Assembly (NCBI GenBank): GCA_028819565.1
Contig: JAPPLD010000018.1
Span: forward strand, 50,844 to 114,843
Direction: 5' to 3'
Length of the DNA: 64,000 bases
From: Gammaproteobacteria bacterium
Lineage (GTDB): Bacteria > Pseudomonadota > Gammaproteobacteria > Poriferisulfidales > Poriferisulfidaceae
Below are positions 27,731 through 36,368 of this stretch, in pieces. A program made the translations under genes and the position numbers. Every line of letters begins with the position of its first letter. The first letter of the stretch is position 1. The notes under the pieces are model-generated. The model was given only the letters and a program-made list of their open reading frames with translations. It was not told the origin of the DNA and made no database searches.

Positions 27731-28677
27731 ACAGGCACCATCATGCGCTCGGCATTCCAGCCTAGGTACGCTATATAGCACACCAGCAGCAGGATTGCGC
27801 CGGAACGGGTCAGTTGGAAGCCCCCCCGGCGGAACAGGAGAAAGCCGAGCAGGGCGGTGAGTGCCAGCATGATCAGGCTGTCGTACCACAGCATCGGCGA
27901 TACTGAGAACGGGCGGATGGCGGCCGGGACCCCGACCACGCCGAGCGTGTTGAACAGGTTGGAGCCGACCACGTTGCCAAGGATAAGTCCGCTGCCCTCG
28001 GCGCGTTTCAATGATGCCAACGAGGCGGCAAGTTCCGGCAGCGACGTGCCGATGGCGACCAGGGTCAGGCCGATCAGCAGTTCGTCCACTTCCAGCATCC
28101 GGGCCAGCCCGACGGAGGCCCAGACGAGTGACCAGGCGCTGCCGAGCAGGAGGACCAGCCCGATCAGAATTAGGGCCAGAGAGGCTACGGTGGTGTGTTC
28201 GGTCGACTTGCTGGTGATGGGGGCGGCGGCCTGTCCACTGCGTACGATCAAGGTGATGATCCCGACCAAGGCGATCATCAGGAGGATACCCTCCCAGCGT
28301 CCCAGCGCCAGGTCCGAAAGGATCAGGAACACGCCCGCGGTGCCGAACAGGATCAGGGGAATGTCGCGTTGCACTAGGGTTCGATCGGCGGCGAGCGGGA
28401 GAATCAATGCCGAGATGCCGAGGATTAGTGCGATGTTGGCAATGTTTGAGCCAAAGGCGTTGCCGATCGCAATGCCACCACTGCCGCGGAAGGCAGCCGT
28501 CGCAGAAACGAGCAATTCCGGCAGGCTGGTGCCGAATCCCAGGATGACTACGCCGATGGCGAAGGCCGAGACGTTCAGTTGGCGGGCCAGGGAGGATGCG
28601 CCCTCGACCAGCCGGTCTGCGCTCCAGGCCAAGGCTACGAATCCGACTGCGACGACGATCAGGTAGGTCAGGAGCAT
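27727..28677 (-). CDS. yrbG: calcium/sodium antiporter, CaCA family (YrbG)
   Basis: A 316-residue inner-membrane protein with two inverted halves of about five helices. The alpha-repeat motifs are GFGTSLPELLVSATAAFRG with GNAFGSNIANI in the first half, and AIGTSLPELAASLASLK with GNVVGSNLFN in the second. It is the first gene of the yrbG-kdsD-kdsC-lptCA-lptB operon, the same order as in E. coli. Confidence 0.95.
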   Translation of the reverse strand: MLLTYLIVVAVGFVALAWSADRLVEGASSLARQLNVSAFAIGVVILGFGTSLPELLVSATAAFRGSGGIAIGNAFGSNIANIALILGISALILPLAADRTLVQRDIPLILFGTAGVFLILSDLALGRWEGILLMIALVGIITLIVRSGQAAAPITSKSTEHTTVASLALILIGLVLLLGSAWSLVWASVGLARMLEVDELLIGLTLVAIGTSLPELAASLASLKRAEGSGLILGNVVGSNLFNTLGVVGVPAAIRPFSVSPMLWYDSLIMLALTALLGFLLFRRGGFQLTRSGAILLLVCYIAYLGWNAERMMVPV

Positions 28678-28918
28678 GGGCGAATCGGGTTGGTGTTCAG
28701 AAAGATACGAGGCAGGCGGGGGCCGTCGCTTCCACTGTAAGAGTCGGGAAAGAATGCCCGCGGATGGGCAATTTTACTCTACGGGCACCCGGGTCTGGAG
28801 CGTTGGCGAAAGGTCTGTGGAGCCTGCAGGGAGTTTGGTAGACTAGGTTGATGCGCTGGGTCGAGACGCCCTTTCTGCTCCGGAATCCAGATGCTGCCAG
28901 CAGCGCATTTTTCTCTTC

Positions 28919-31411
28919 ATGACTGACCGGCTGCGCGCCTTCTACGATCACTTGGTGCTGGACCGCCCGTGGGCGGTACTGGTGTTCCTGGCCGCGGTGG
29001 TGGCCGCCATGGTGACGCAGGCCGGGAATTTCCGGCTGGACGCCTCGTCTGATTCCTTGCTGCTGGAAGGCGACGAGGACCTGCGCTACTACCGCAAGGT
29101 GCTTGAGCAGTACGGCACCCGGGACTTCCTGTTCGTGACCTACAACCCGCACGCGCCGATGCTCGATCCGGCCATGCTGGAGGGCTTGGAGGCCCTGCGT
29201 GAAGACCTGCTGGCAGTGCCGGCGGTCGAGGACGTGGTCACCATCCTGGACGTGCCGCTCCTGAATTCTCCACCGATCGACTTCACTGAGCTCGGTGACA
29301 CCAACCGCACCCTGCGCGATGCCGGCACTGAACAGGAGTTGGCGCAGCGCGAACTGACGACCAGCCCGTTCTACAGCGACATGCTGATGAGTAAGGACGG
29401 CGAGACCACCGCACTGGCGGCCTACCTGAAGGCCGACACAGTCGGCAACGAGTTGCTGCGCGAGCGCACCCAGCTTCGCGACGCCCGGCGCGAAGGAACC
29501 CTGGACGAGGCGGGCCTGCAGCGCTTGGACGAGGTGACTCGGCAGTACGCCGACCACATGGCCGAGGTCGCGGAAAAACGCGCCGGCACCATTGCCGAGG
29601 TCCGGGCAGTGCTCGACCGCCACCGCGACGAGGCACGCATCTTCCTCGGTGGCGTTGCCATGATTGCGACCGACATGATCGACTTCATCGACAGCGACCT
29701 GCGGACTTTCGGTATCAGCGTGTTCGTGTTCCTGATCCTGATGCTGACGGTGATCTTCCGTCGCCTGCGCTGGATCTTGCTGCCGCTGACCGGTTGCGCG
29801 GCTGCAGTGGTGCTGATGATGGGAACCCTGGCACTGGCGCGTTGGCCGGTGACCGTGATTTCCTCCAATTTCGTGTCGCTGTTGCTGATCATCTGCATGT
29901 CGATGACGATCCACCTGGTGGTGCGCTTCCGGGAACTCCAGGCCAAGGAACCGGGCGGCAATCCCCGGGACTTGGTTGCCCGAACCGTCCACTTCATGTT
30001 TACCCCGATTCTGTACACGGCCCTGACAACGATGGTGGCCTTTGTGTCGCTGCTGATTAGCGGGATCCGCCCGGTGATCGATTTCGGTTACATGATGACG
30101 GCCGGTATCGCGATGGCGCTGGGCGTGATCTTCCTGCTGTTCCCGTCGGTGGTTGCCTTGTTGCCGCGCACGCAGGGCGAGGAGCGCGACTTCACACGCG
30201 GCGTTACCCTGGCATTCGCGCGCCTGACCGAGCGATACCGGAAACCGATCCTCGGCGTCGCGGTGGTGCTGGCGGTGATCAGTGCGTTCGGCGCGGCTCG
30301 CCTGGACGTGGAAAACCGGTTCATCGACTATTTCGACGAGGATACCGAGATTTTCCAGGGCATGCTGGAGATTGATCAGCATTTGGGTGGAACCACGCCG
30401 CTCGACATCATCCTGGAGGCGGATCCGGAGGCATTGGTTGAGGAGGAAGAGGAGTTTGAGGAGGATTTTTACGGTGAACTGGAGGGTGAAGCCGAGGAAT
30501 CGTCGCCCGGCTATTGGTTCAACCCGCTGCGCCTGGGTGAATTGCGACAGTTGCACGAATGGCTCGATGCACAGCCGGAGATCGGCAAGGTGCTGTCTTT
30601 GGACACGATGATAAGGATGGCCGAGAGCATCAACGACGGCGAGCCCCTGGACGATCTCAAGATCAGCCTGTTGCGGGAAGGGCTGTCGCGCCTGCCGGAG
30701 GATATGCAAGACGTGCTGCTTCGTCCGTTCCTGTCCGAGGACGGAAACCGGCTGCGCGTCTCACTCCGGGTGATTGATTCCGATGTCAACCTGCGTCGCG
30801 CCGAACTGATTGAGCGGGTCGACGGGTTTTTGAGCGAGGAGATGGGTTACGATGAGTCCCGCTACCGGCAAAGCGGCCTGCTGGTGCTTTACAACAATGT
30901 TTTGCAGAGCCTGTTCGCCTCGCAGATCCAGACCATCGGCTTCGTGTTCCTGAGCATCCTCGCCATGTTCCTGGCACTGTTCCGCTCATTGCGCCTGGCC
31001 TTGATCGCGATCATGCCGAACATGCTGCCGGCACTGCTGGTGCTTGGCACGATGGGTTGGCTTGGCATCCCGCTGGATCTGATGACCATCACCATCGCCG
31101 CGATCAGCGTCGGTATCGCGGTGGACAACACCATCCACTACATCATCCGTTTCCGGCGGGAGTTTCCGGAGGACCGGGACTACCGGGCGACCATGTGGCG
31201 CTGCCACGGCAGCATCGGGCGGGCGATGTACTACACCTCGCTGACCATCGTGGTCGGATTCTCGATCCTGATGCTGTCGAACTTCGTGCCGACGTTCTAC
31301 TTCGGGTTGTTCACCGGTTTGGCCATGCTGACCGCGCTGGTGGCCTCGCTGGCACTGCTTCCAGCACTGCTGCTGACGCTGCGCCCGCTGGGACAGGCGC
31401 AAGCGGACTAG
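28919..31411 (+). CDS. RND/MMPL-family exporter
   Basis: 830 residues. An N-terminal membrane helix (WAVLVFLAAVVAAMV) is followed by a periplasmic domain (about 35-240), five helices with a sterol-sensing-like arrangement, a second periplasmic domain and five more helices. A strongly acidic run (EEEEEFEEDFYGELEGEAEE, about residues 504-523) stands in the second periplasmic loop. The family is single-chain lipid or hydrophobe exporters of the inner membrane; the substrate is not shown. It is monocistronic and divergent from yrbG across 241 bases with no recognised features. Confidence 0.88.
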   Translation: MTDRLRAFYDHLVLDRPWAVLVFLAAVVAAMVTQAGNFRLDASSDSLLLEGDEDLRYYRKVLEQYGTRDFLFVTYNPHAPMLDPAMLEGLEALREDLLAVPAVEDVVTILDVPLLNSPPIDFTELGDTNRTLRDAGTEQELAQRELTTSPFYSDMLMSKDGETTALAAYLKADTVGNELLRERTQLRDARREGTLDEAGLQRLDEVTRQYADHMAEVAEKRAGTIAEVRAVLDRHRDEARIFLGGVAMIATDMIDFIDSDLRTFGISVFVFLILMLTVIFRRLRWILLPLTGCAAAVVLMMGTLALARWPVTVISSNFVSLLLIICMSMTIHLVVRFRELQAKEPGGNPRDLVARTVHFMFTPILYTALTTMVAFVSLLISGIRPVIDFGYMMTAGIAMALGVIFLLFPSVVALLPRTQGEERDFTRGVTLAFARLTERYRKPILGVAVVLAVISAFGAARLDVENRFIDYFDEDTEIFQGMLEIDQHLGGTTPLDIILEADPEALVEEEEEFEEDFYGELEGEAEESSPGYWFNPLRLGELRQLHEWLDAQPEIGKVLSLDTMIRMAESINDGEPLDDLKISLLREGLSRLPEDMQDVLLRPFLSEDGNRLRVSLRVIDSDVNLRRAELIERVDGFLSEEMGYDESRYRQSGLLVLYNNVLQSLFASQIQTIGFVFLSILAMFLALFRSLRLALIAIMPNMLPALLVLGTMGWLGIPLDLMTITIAAISVGIAVDNTIHYIIRFRREFPEDRDYRATMWRCHGSIGRAMYYTSLTIVVGFSILMLSNFVPTFYFGLFTGLAMLTALVASLALLPALLLTLRPLGQAQAD

Positions 31412-31447
31412 GCCGGGCAGATCCTGCTGTTGCGGAGAATAAAGGGT

Positions 31448-31476
31448 ATAATATCCGCATAATCTGCGGATATTAT
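31448..31476 (+). promoter_or_regulatory. operator palindrome over the fic promoter/start
   Basis: Perfect 12-base inverted repeat ATAATATCCGCA / TGCGGATATTAT (31448-31459 and 31465-31476) with a five-base spacer, ending one base before the fic start codon. A TATAAT-like -10 (31447-31452) lies in the left arm. Binding by the HTH-bearing Fic protein itself would block transcription or translation initiation. Confidence 0.65.
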
Positions 31477-31477
31477 C

Positions 31478-32599
31478 ATGTATCTTTGGGAACAGGCCCA
31501 ATGGCCCGACTTTTCTTGGGACGGGGAGCGCCTCAGCAAACACCTGGCCTTGGCTCACCGCGAGAAGGGGCGTCTGCTGGGGAGAATGGAGGCGCTGGGG
31601 TTCGAGTTTCGGGAAGAAGCCCGCCTCCAGGTCCTGACCCAGGAAGTGGTGAAGTCCAGCGAAATCGAAGGGGAGATCCTGGACAGTGACCAGGTGCGCT
31701 CGTCTATCGCAAGGCGCCTGGGCATGGATATCGGAGGCTTGCTTCCAGCAGACCGGGATATCGAAGGCATCGTCGAGATGGCGCTGGACGCAATCGGCGA
31801 CTACGATGAGCCCTTGACCGAAGACCGCCTGTGCGGATGGCATGCGGCCCTGTTTCCGGCCGGGCGCAGCGGTCTGCGGAAAATCACGGCGGGTGCTTGG
31901 CGCGACGACCGCAAGGGCCCCATGCAGGTCGTCTCCGGCCCGGTGGGTCGGGAGAAAATCCACTACCAGGCGCTGCCGGCCGATCGACTGCCCGACGAGA
32001 TGGCGAAGTTTCTTGCCTGGTTCGGGCAGACGACGGACATGGATCTTTTAATCAAGGCGGGCCTCGCTCACCTGTGGTTCGTGACGATCCACCCCTTCGA
32101 GGACGGAAACGGACGCATTGCGCGGGCGGTCGCCGACATGGTTCTTTCGCAATCGGACGGTAGCCCTTGGCGCTTCTACAGCATGTCTGCACAAATCCGC
32201 GCGGAACGCAAACAGTACTACGCCATGCTTGAACACACGCAGAAGTCGAGCCTGGATGTAACCCCATGGCTCGAATGGTTCTTTGGCTGCCTGGTCCGGG
32301 CGGTCGAAAGCTCACGAGAGACTGTCGGCGCGGTCCTGCAAAAGGCGAGATTCTGGGAACGCTTCTCTCAGGAACCGCTCAACGAAAGGCAGATCAAGAT
32401 CCTAAACCGGGTGCTCGACGGTTTAGAGGGAAAGCTTACGTCTTCCAAATGGGCGAAACTCGCCAAGTGCTCGCAGGACACTGCGTACCGGGATATTCTT
32501 GACTTGATCGGGCGGGGCGCCCTTGAGAAGAATCCCGGCGGCGGGCGCAGCACGAGCTACTCAATTGCAGGGATCGGCGAATCGGCTTCGCAGCCCTGA
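31478..32599 (+). CDS. Fic-domain AMP-transferase with inhibitory helix and C-terminal HTH
   Basis: 373 residues. The N-terminal domain (MYLWEQAQWPDFSWD) precedes an inhibitory-helix motif SSEIEGE (about residues 60-66), the class II position in front of the Fic core. The Fic motif is HPFEDGNGRIAR (about 204-215) with catalytic His. The C-terminal part (KWAKLAKCSQDTAYRDILDL) is a winged helix. It moves AMP from ATP to a target Tyr, Ser or Thr; the target is unknown. The palindrome at its start suggests autoregulation. Confidence 0.9.
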   Translation: MYLWEQAQWPDFSWDGERLSKHLALAHREKGRLLGRMEALGFEFREEARLQVLTQEVVKSSEIEGEILDSDQVRSSIARRLGMDIGGLLPADRDIEGIVEMALDAIGDYDEPLTEDRLCGWHAALFPAGRSGLRKITAGAWRDDRKGPMQVVSGPVGREKIHYQALPADRLPDEMAKFLAWFGQTTDMDLLIKAGLAHLWFVTIHPFEDGNGRIARAVADMVLSQSDGSPWRFYSMSAQIRAERKQYYAMLEHTQKSSLDVTPWLEWFFGCLVRAVESSRETVGAVLQKARFWERFSQEPLNERQIKILNRVLDGLEGKLTSSKWAKLAKCSQDTAYRDILDLIGRGALEKNPGGGRSTSYSIAGIGESASQP

Positions 32600-32757
32600 C
32601 TACACGATTCAAGGGCTATCAGCATGGCCAGAAGTCGAATGCTATACTTGATTCATCTGGCTCCCTCGGGCAATGGAATGCGGACGAGGGAATCGAACTT
32701 AACCCGAGGTCTGGGATAAGGCTAACCACCCTCAACGGATAGGAAATCAGCAGGACC

Positions 32758-33108
32758 ATGAACGTTAGTCTTGAATTGATCGCGATTGTCGCGTTGTGGC
32801 TCACCACGATGGGCTTTCTTATAAGCCTTCACCGGGACGTTGCCGGTCTTCGCGAAAGGATGGGGCACCTTGAGGGGAGGATAGGTCGTCTCGAGGACAG
32901 GATAATGCACCTCGAGGACCGAATGAGCCGCCTTGAAGACAGGATGGACCATCTGGAGGACCGAATGAGCCGCCTTGAAGACAGGATGGACCATCTGGAG
33001 GACAGGATGGGCCGCCTTGAAGGCCGGATGGATCACCTCGATGGCAGGATGGATCATCTTGAAGAGTTGTTCCAAGGGTTTCGCAAGCCCGCCGCTGGAT
33101 TCAGTTAA
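32758..33108 (+). CDS. membrane-anchored heptad-repeat coiled-coil protein
   Basis: 116 residues. One N-terminal membrane helix (LELIAIVALWLTTMGFLISL) is followed by about 80 residues of regular coiled coil made of a seven-residue pattern (RLEDRM / HLEDRM). The N-terminal layout and the LRERM...LEG block match the small genes at 2145, 2509, 41757 and 42151, but here the coil is lengthened by DNA repeat expansion. Function unknown. Confidence 0.7.
   Translation: MNVSLELIAIVALWLTTMGFLISLHRDVAGLRERMGHLEGRIGRLEDRIMHLEDRMSRLEDRMDHLEDRMSRLEDRMDHLEDRMGRLEGRMDHLDGRMDHLEELFQGFRKPAAGFS
32914..32997 (+). repeat. two perfect 42-bp tandem repeats inside the coiled-coil gene
   Basis: The 42-base unit starting GAGGACCGAATGAGCC at 32914 is repeated exactly at 32956 and encodes 14 residues (EDRMSRLEDRMDHL). 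Degenerate half-units of 21 bases continue on both sides, roughly 32866-33066. The array keeps frame, so length variation would change the coil length by whole heptads. Confidence 0.9.
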
Positions 33109-33160
33109 TCCCTGATCACGGACAAGGCTCCGGCCTTACGGGAGTTACGGCAGGATCGGT

Positions 33161-33922
33161 TCAGAAAATCCCCGGAATCACTGCTTTCCGATCGGTCGGA
33201 TAGTCTTCAAACGTTTCTCGGTACCACCGATGGTGGCTGTAGGCCCTTGGCACCAGGTTGGCGGCGGTGAACACGAAGAACGCAAAGCCTGCCATCGTCC
33301 AGGTCGCCAGCGCCCAGCCGGCCCATTCCAGTATTTCCCCGAGATGGTTCGGACAGGAGACGAAACGGAATCCTCCGCCCCGGGGAATGGCGTAGCCGGT
33401 TTCGCCGGGTTTGCGCAGGCGCAGCAGGATCGTGTCGGAATGGAGGTTGAGGGCCATGCCGAACAGGAAGATCGCGAGGCCGATCAGGAAGCGGGGGTCG
33501 CTCAGCCATGAAATGTCGTACGTGGCGAATTCCGAGACGACCCGGGCGTTGATGTAGGCGTTGATCACGTTGAAGAAGAGACCCGATGCGGCGACCGCGA
33601 TCGGTATCCTCTTGCCTCGCGTGCGCAGTCGGAACGGAAAGATCAGCGTTCGGTGCACGTAGTGGGCCTGCCACATGACGAGGAATACCAGCGGCACGAC
33701 CTCCCAGGCGGATTCTCCGCAGAGATACACGTACAGGAAGACGGCCACGGTCGGCAACTCCATGACGATCCAGCCGGTCCGGTTGGAGATGGACGGCCCC
33801 CAACCGGCGGCCGGGTAGTGCCGGCCGAACGGGGCGGTTTTGTAAAGCAAATACAGGAAAGTCGGGATCGAGATCGCGAGAACTGCCCAGACCAGGATGC
33901 CGTGGATTTCCAGCTCGGTCAT
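33161..33922 (-). CDS. 3-oxo-5-alpha-steroid 4-dehydrogenase-like membrane reductase
   Basis: 253 residues with about six membrane helices. It follows animal SRD5A1 closely in its C-terminal half: DPRFLIG, the N-H-SD block (LNLHSDTILLRLRKPGETGY), IPRGGGF, the NHLGEILEWAGWALATW block, and the HHRWYRETFEDYP...IPGIF ending. These residues form the NADPH and substrate site in the family. The bacterial substrate is unknown; it may be a sterol, hopanoid-like or other enone lipid. It is downstream of, and convergent to, the coiled-coil gene. Confidence 0.85.
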   Translation of the reverse strand: MTELEIHGILVWAVLAISIPTFLYLLYKTAPFGRHYPAAGWGPSISNRTGWIVMELPTVAVFLYVYLCGESAWEVVPLVFLVMWQAHYVHRTLIFPFRLRTRGKRIPIAVAASGLFFNVINAYINARVVSEFATYDISWLSDPRFLIGLAIFLFGMALNLHSDTILLRLRKPGETGYAIPRGGGFRFVSCPNHLGEILEWAGWALATWTMAGFAFFVFTAANLVPRAYSHHRWYRETFEDYPTDRKAVIPGIF

Positions 33923-33992
33923 TTCCGCCTTTGCCCCCCGGCACGCGCAAGCTTGCCTCGACCTTTCCTGCAGAGTTTACTCTTGGAGACCA

Positions 33993-35174
33993 TCAGCCCG
34001 TTTCCAAGTCACGCAATTTTTCCATCAGTGCCGGCAGGGGAACCATCACCGTGTCCTTTTCGATCGGGAACTCGTCCTCTCCTCCGTAGACGACAAATTT
34101 CCTGTTTGCCCCGATGTCCTCGGCCGCATGGTGGAAGCCGTACCGGATTCGGGGGGCGATTCCGTGCTTGATCTCGACCGCCCACAGGTCCTTGCCGGAG
34201 ATCCTGAGCACGAGATCGGCCTCCGCCCCGCCGGAGGCACGATAGTAGTAGGGCTCGACGCCGACCGGCAGGACCGACAGGAGGTTCTCGACGGCAAAGC
34301 CTTCCCAGCTCTTTCCGAGAACCGGATTGGACAGCAGCCCGTCGTGATCCGCGATGCCGAGCAGCCGGTGCAGGATTCCGGTGTCCCGGACGTAGAAGCG
34401 GGGAGACTTGATCAGCCGCTTCTTGGCATTCTTGTGCCAAGGTTCCAGCCGCCGGACCAGCAGCAGGTCGACGAGGAGGTCCAGGTAGCGGGCCACCGTC
34501 TTGCTGTCGACGTCCAAGTTGCCGGCTAGTTTCGAGCAGTTCACCGTCTCCCCCTGAAGGTGAGCCAGCATGGTCCACAGCCGTCTCAGCCGGCTGGCGG
34601 GCACCGGGAACCCGATCTGGGGCACATCCCGCTCCAGGTACGTCCGGATCAGCATTTCCAGCCATTCCATGCTGGCGGCGTCCGAAGACTCCAGGTAACT
34701 GTCCGGGAAGCCGCCCCTCAGCCAGAGTTTTTGGATGTCCTTCGGCTTGTCGTGCGGCACTTCCAGGAGGTTCAGGACACCCATCTCGATGTAGTGGATG
34801 CGCCCGGCCAGGCTTTCCGACGACTGGCGCAGGAGATCCATAGAGGCGGACCCCAGCAGCAGGAACTGCTCGCCTTTTCGGCCGGCTTGGCGATTCTTGT
34901 CGATCAGGCCGCGCAAGACCTTGAACAGGTCGGGCGCATGCTGGATTTCATCGAGGATGACGAGTTTGTCGCCCTGTTCCGACAGGAAGGAGAGGGGGTC
35001 GCGCAGCTTCAGCAGGTCGTCCGGGGACTCCAGGTCCAGATATACCGAATCGCAGGTCCGGCCAATCTGGTGCGCCAGCGTGGTCTTGCCGACCTGGCGT
35101 GCGCCGAGAAGCGCGACCGCGGGGACGCGCTTGAGGGTCGCCTGGACCTTTTCCTTAATCAGCCGATCCAACAT
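33993..35174 (-). CDS. AAA ATPase with DUF4143 domain
   Basis: 393 residues. The N-terminal AAA_14 domain has Walker A LLGARQVGKTT (about residues 21-31), Walker B VILDEIQ and the sensor LLGSAS. The C-terminal DUF4143 domain (about 200-360) contains YYYRASGGAEADLVL and AVEIKHG, a PD-(D/E)XK-like pattern (E-A-D ... E-I-K). Such proteins are very common in bacterial accessory DNA and their role is unsettled. ATG 35174 (MLDRLIKEKVQ) matches family starts; the longer frame does not. Confidence 0.85.
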   Translation of the reverse strand: MLDRLIKEKVQATLKRVPAVALLGARQVGKTTLAHQIGRTCDSVYLDLESPDDLLKLRDPLSFLSEQGDKLVILDEIQHAPDLFKVLRGLIDKNRQAGRKGEQFLLLGSASMDLLRQSSESLAGRIHYIEMGVLNLLEVPHDKPKDIQKLWLRGGFPDSYLESSDAASMEWLEMLIRTYLERDVPQIGFPVPASRLRRLWTMLAHLQGETVNCSKLAGNLDVDSKTVARYLDLLVDLLLVRRLEPWHKNAKKRLIKSPRFYVRDTGILHRLLGIADHDGLLSNPVLGKSWEGFAVENLLSVLPVGVEPYYYRASGGAEADLVLRISGKDLWAVEIKHGIAPRIRYGFHHAAEDIGANRKFVVYGGEDEFPIEKDTVMVPLPALMEKLRDLETG

Positions 35175-35330
35175 ACCTTGTATTTTAGTAAATCCATTCC
35201 GAAATTGCAAGGTTTTGTTTGGGTTTTCCCTGTAGAGGTAAGATAGCGACATTAAACCCGGAATTCTCTCTCCCGATCGGACCGGGAACCATCAGGTTGG
35301 CTCTCAGGGAAGCAGACAGCGATAACGACC

Positions 35331-35537
35331 ATGAAGACGAAGTTCGAGCACGACGCGGAAACAGAGACACGTCACCTTCTCGGTTCACCCCGGAATGCGG
35401 AGCGCTTGAGCGCAGCTATTGCCGCAGTTGAAAACGGCGACGTGGTTCGGGCAGTTCTTTCAGGTGACAGGATCGAAAGGCGGTCCGATGATCAGGATCG
35501 TCTCCCGCGCGTTTACTCTCCCGCTTCGAATCCGTAA
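35331..35537 (+). CDS. possible Phd/YefM-like antitoxin, short or truncated
   Basis: 68 residues. MKTKFEHDAETETRHLLGSP with NAERLSAAIAAVENGD resembles the C-terminal stretch of Phd/YefM antitoxins (LLxSPxNAxRLxxAI). The N-terminal DNA-binding part is missing and the tail after residue 40 is not recognised. No toxin follows; the cytochrome c gene overlaps its 3' end on the other strand. It may be a remnant. Confidence 0.35.
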   Translation: MKTKFEHDAETETRHLLGSPRNAERLSAAIAAVENGDVVRAVLSGDRIERRSDDQDRLPRVYSPASNP

Positions 35538-35818
35538 AACCGTTCGTTCAGGAAATCGCGCATGACCGCGATCTGCTCCGCCGTCCAGTCCAGCCCGGCC
35601 CCTTCGCGGCAATGGTCGACGCGTGCGAGCAACTGCCCTGCATCCCCGACGAGACCCTCCGTTCCGCGGTACAGCAGGTGGCCGTCGCCGCCGGTGACGC
35701 GCGCGTGGCAGGCGGTGCAGTGTTCTTGATGTACACTGCCCGAATCGAACGCCTGCACGCCTCCCGTCCCGGGGAAGGCGAGCGCGACGAGCAGAACGCA
35801 GACTTGCCACGCCTTCAT
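35513..35818 (-). CDS. small periplasmic cytochrome c
   Basis: 101 residues. A signal peptide ([23 protein letters not shown]) precedes one haem-binding CTACH about residue 37. The C-terminal helix region is [20 protein letters not shown]. It is a class I-like c-type domain, probably an electron carrier. ATG 35818 shares bases with the divergent orn start codon (CATG at 35816-35819), so each gene's promoter must lie inside the other. Confidence 0.8.
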   Translation of the reverse strand: MKAWQVCVLLVALAFPGTGGVQAFDSGSVHQEHCTACHARVTGGDGHLLYRGTEGLVGDAGQLLARVDHCREGAGLDWTAEQIAVMRDFLNERFYGFEAGE

Positions 35819-36368
35819 GTCCAAGAAAAAGAGCCTGATCTGGATCGACCTGGAAATGACCGGGCTCAGCCCGGACACCGACCGGATCATCGAGATCGCC
35901 ACCGTGGTCACGGACTCAGACCTCAACGTGCTGGCGACCGGCCCGGTGCGGGCGATCCACCAGTCCGAGTCGTGCCTGGCCGGGATGGACGAATGGAACA
36001 CCTCCCACCACGGCGCCTCCGGGTTGACCGATGAAGTGCGCCGCTCCGACTGCAGCGAGGCGCAGGCTGAAAAGGAGACCATCGAGTTCCTGGCGGAGCA
36101 TGTCCCGTACAAAGCCTCGCCGATGTGCGGCAACAGCATTTGCCAGGACCGGCGCTTCCTGGCGCGCTGGATGCCGGACTTGGAGAAATTCTTTCATTAC
36201 CGGAACCTGGACGTCAGCACGCTGAAGGAATTGGCGCGGCGCTGGTACCCGGAGGTCGAGGAACTCCAGAAAGCCGCCGCGCACCGCGCGCTTGAGGACA
36301 TTCACGAGTCGATCCGGGAACTGGCGCATTACCGTCAGCAGCTGTTTCAGCGCACGGCCGCTTCCTGA
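35817..36368 (+). CDS. orn: oligoribonuclease
   Basis: 183 residues, a DEDD 3'-5' exonuclease that degrades 2-nt RNAs including pGpG. The first acidic pair is in [10 protein letters not shown] and the C-terminal His-Asp in [13 protein letters not shown]. Length matches E. coli (181). It is head-to-head with the cytochrome c gene and its 3' end overlaps nadB tail-to-tail by 22 bases. Confidence 0.97.
   Translation: MSKKKSLIWIDLEMTGLSPDTDRIIEIATVVTDSDLNVLATGPVRAIHQSESCLAGMDEWNTSHHGASGLTDEVRRSDCSEAQAEKETIEFLAEHVPYKASPMCGNSICQDRRFLARWMPDLEKFFHYRNLDVSTLKELARRWYPEVEELQKAAAHRALEDIHESIRELAHYRQQLFQRTAAS

Noticed and set aside
28697..30709. Long minus-strand open frame (670 codons) opposite the RND exporter
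   Set aside because: Rich in His, Gln and Arg without familiar motifs; it is the antisense shadow of a GC-rich gene.
32866..33066. Regular short repeats that could suggest a CRISPR array
   Set aside because: No spacers; the repeats are contiguous, keep reading frame and encode coiled-coil heptads.
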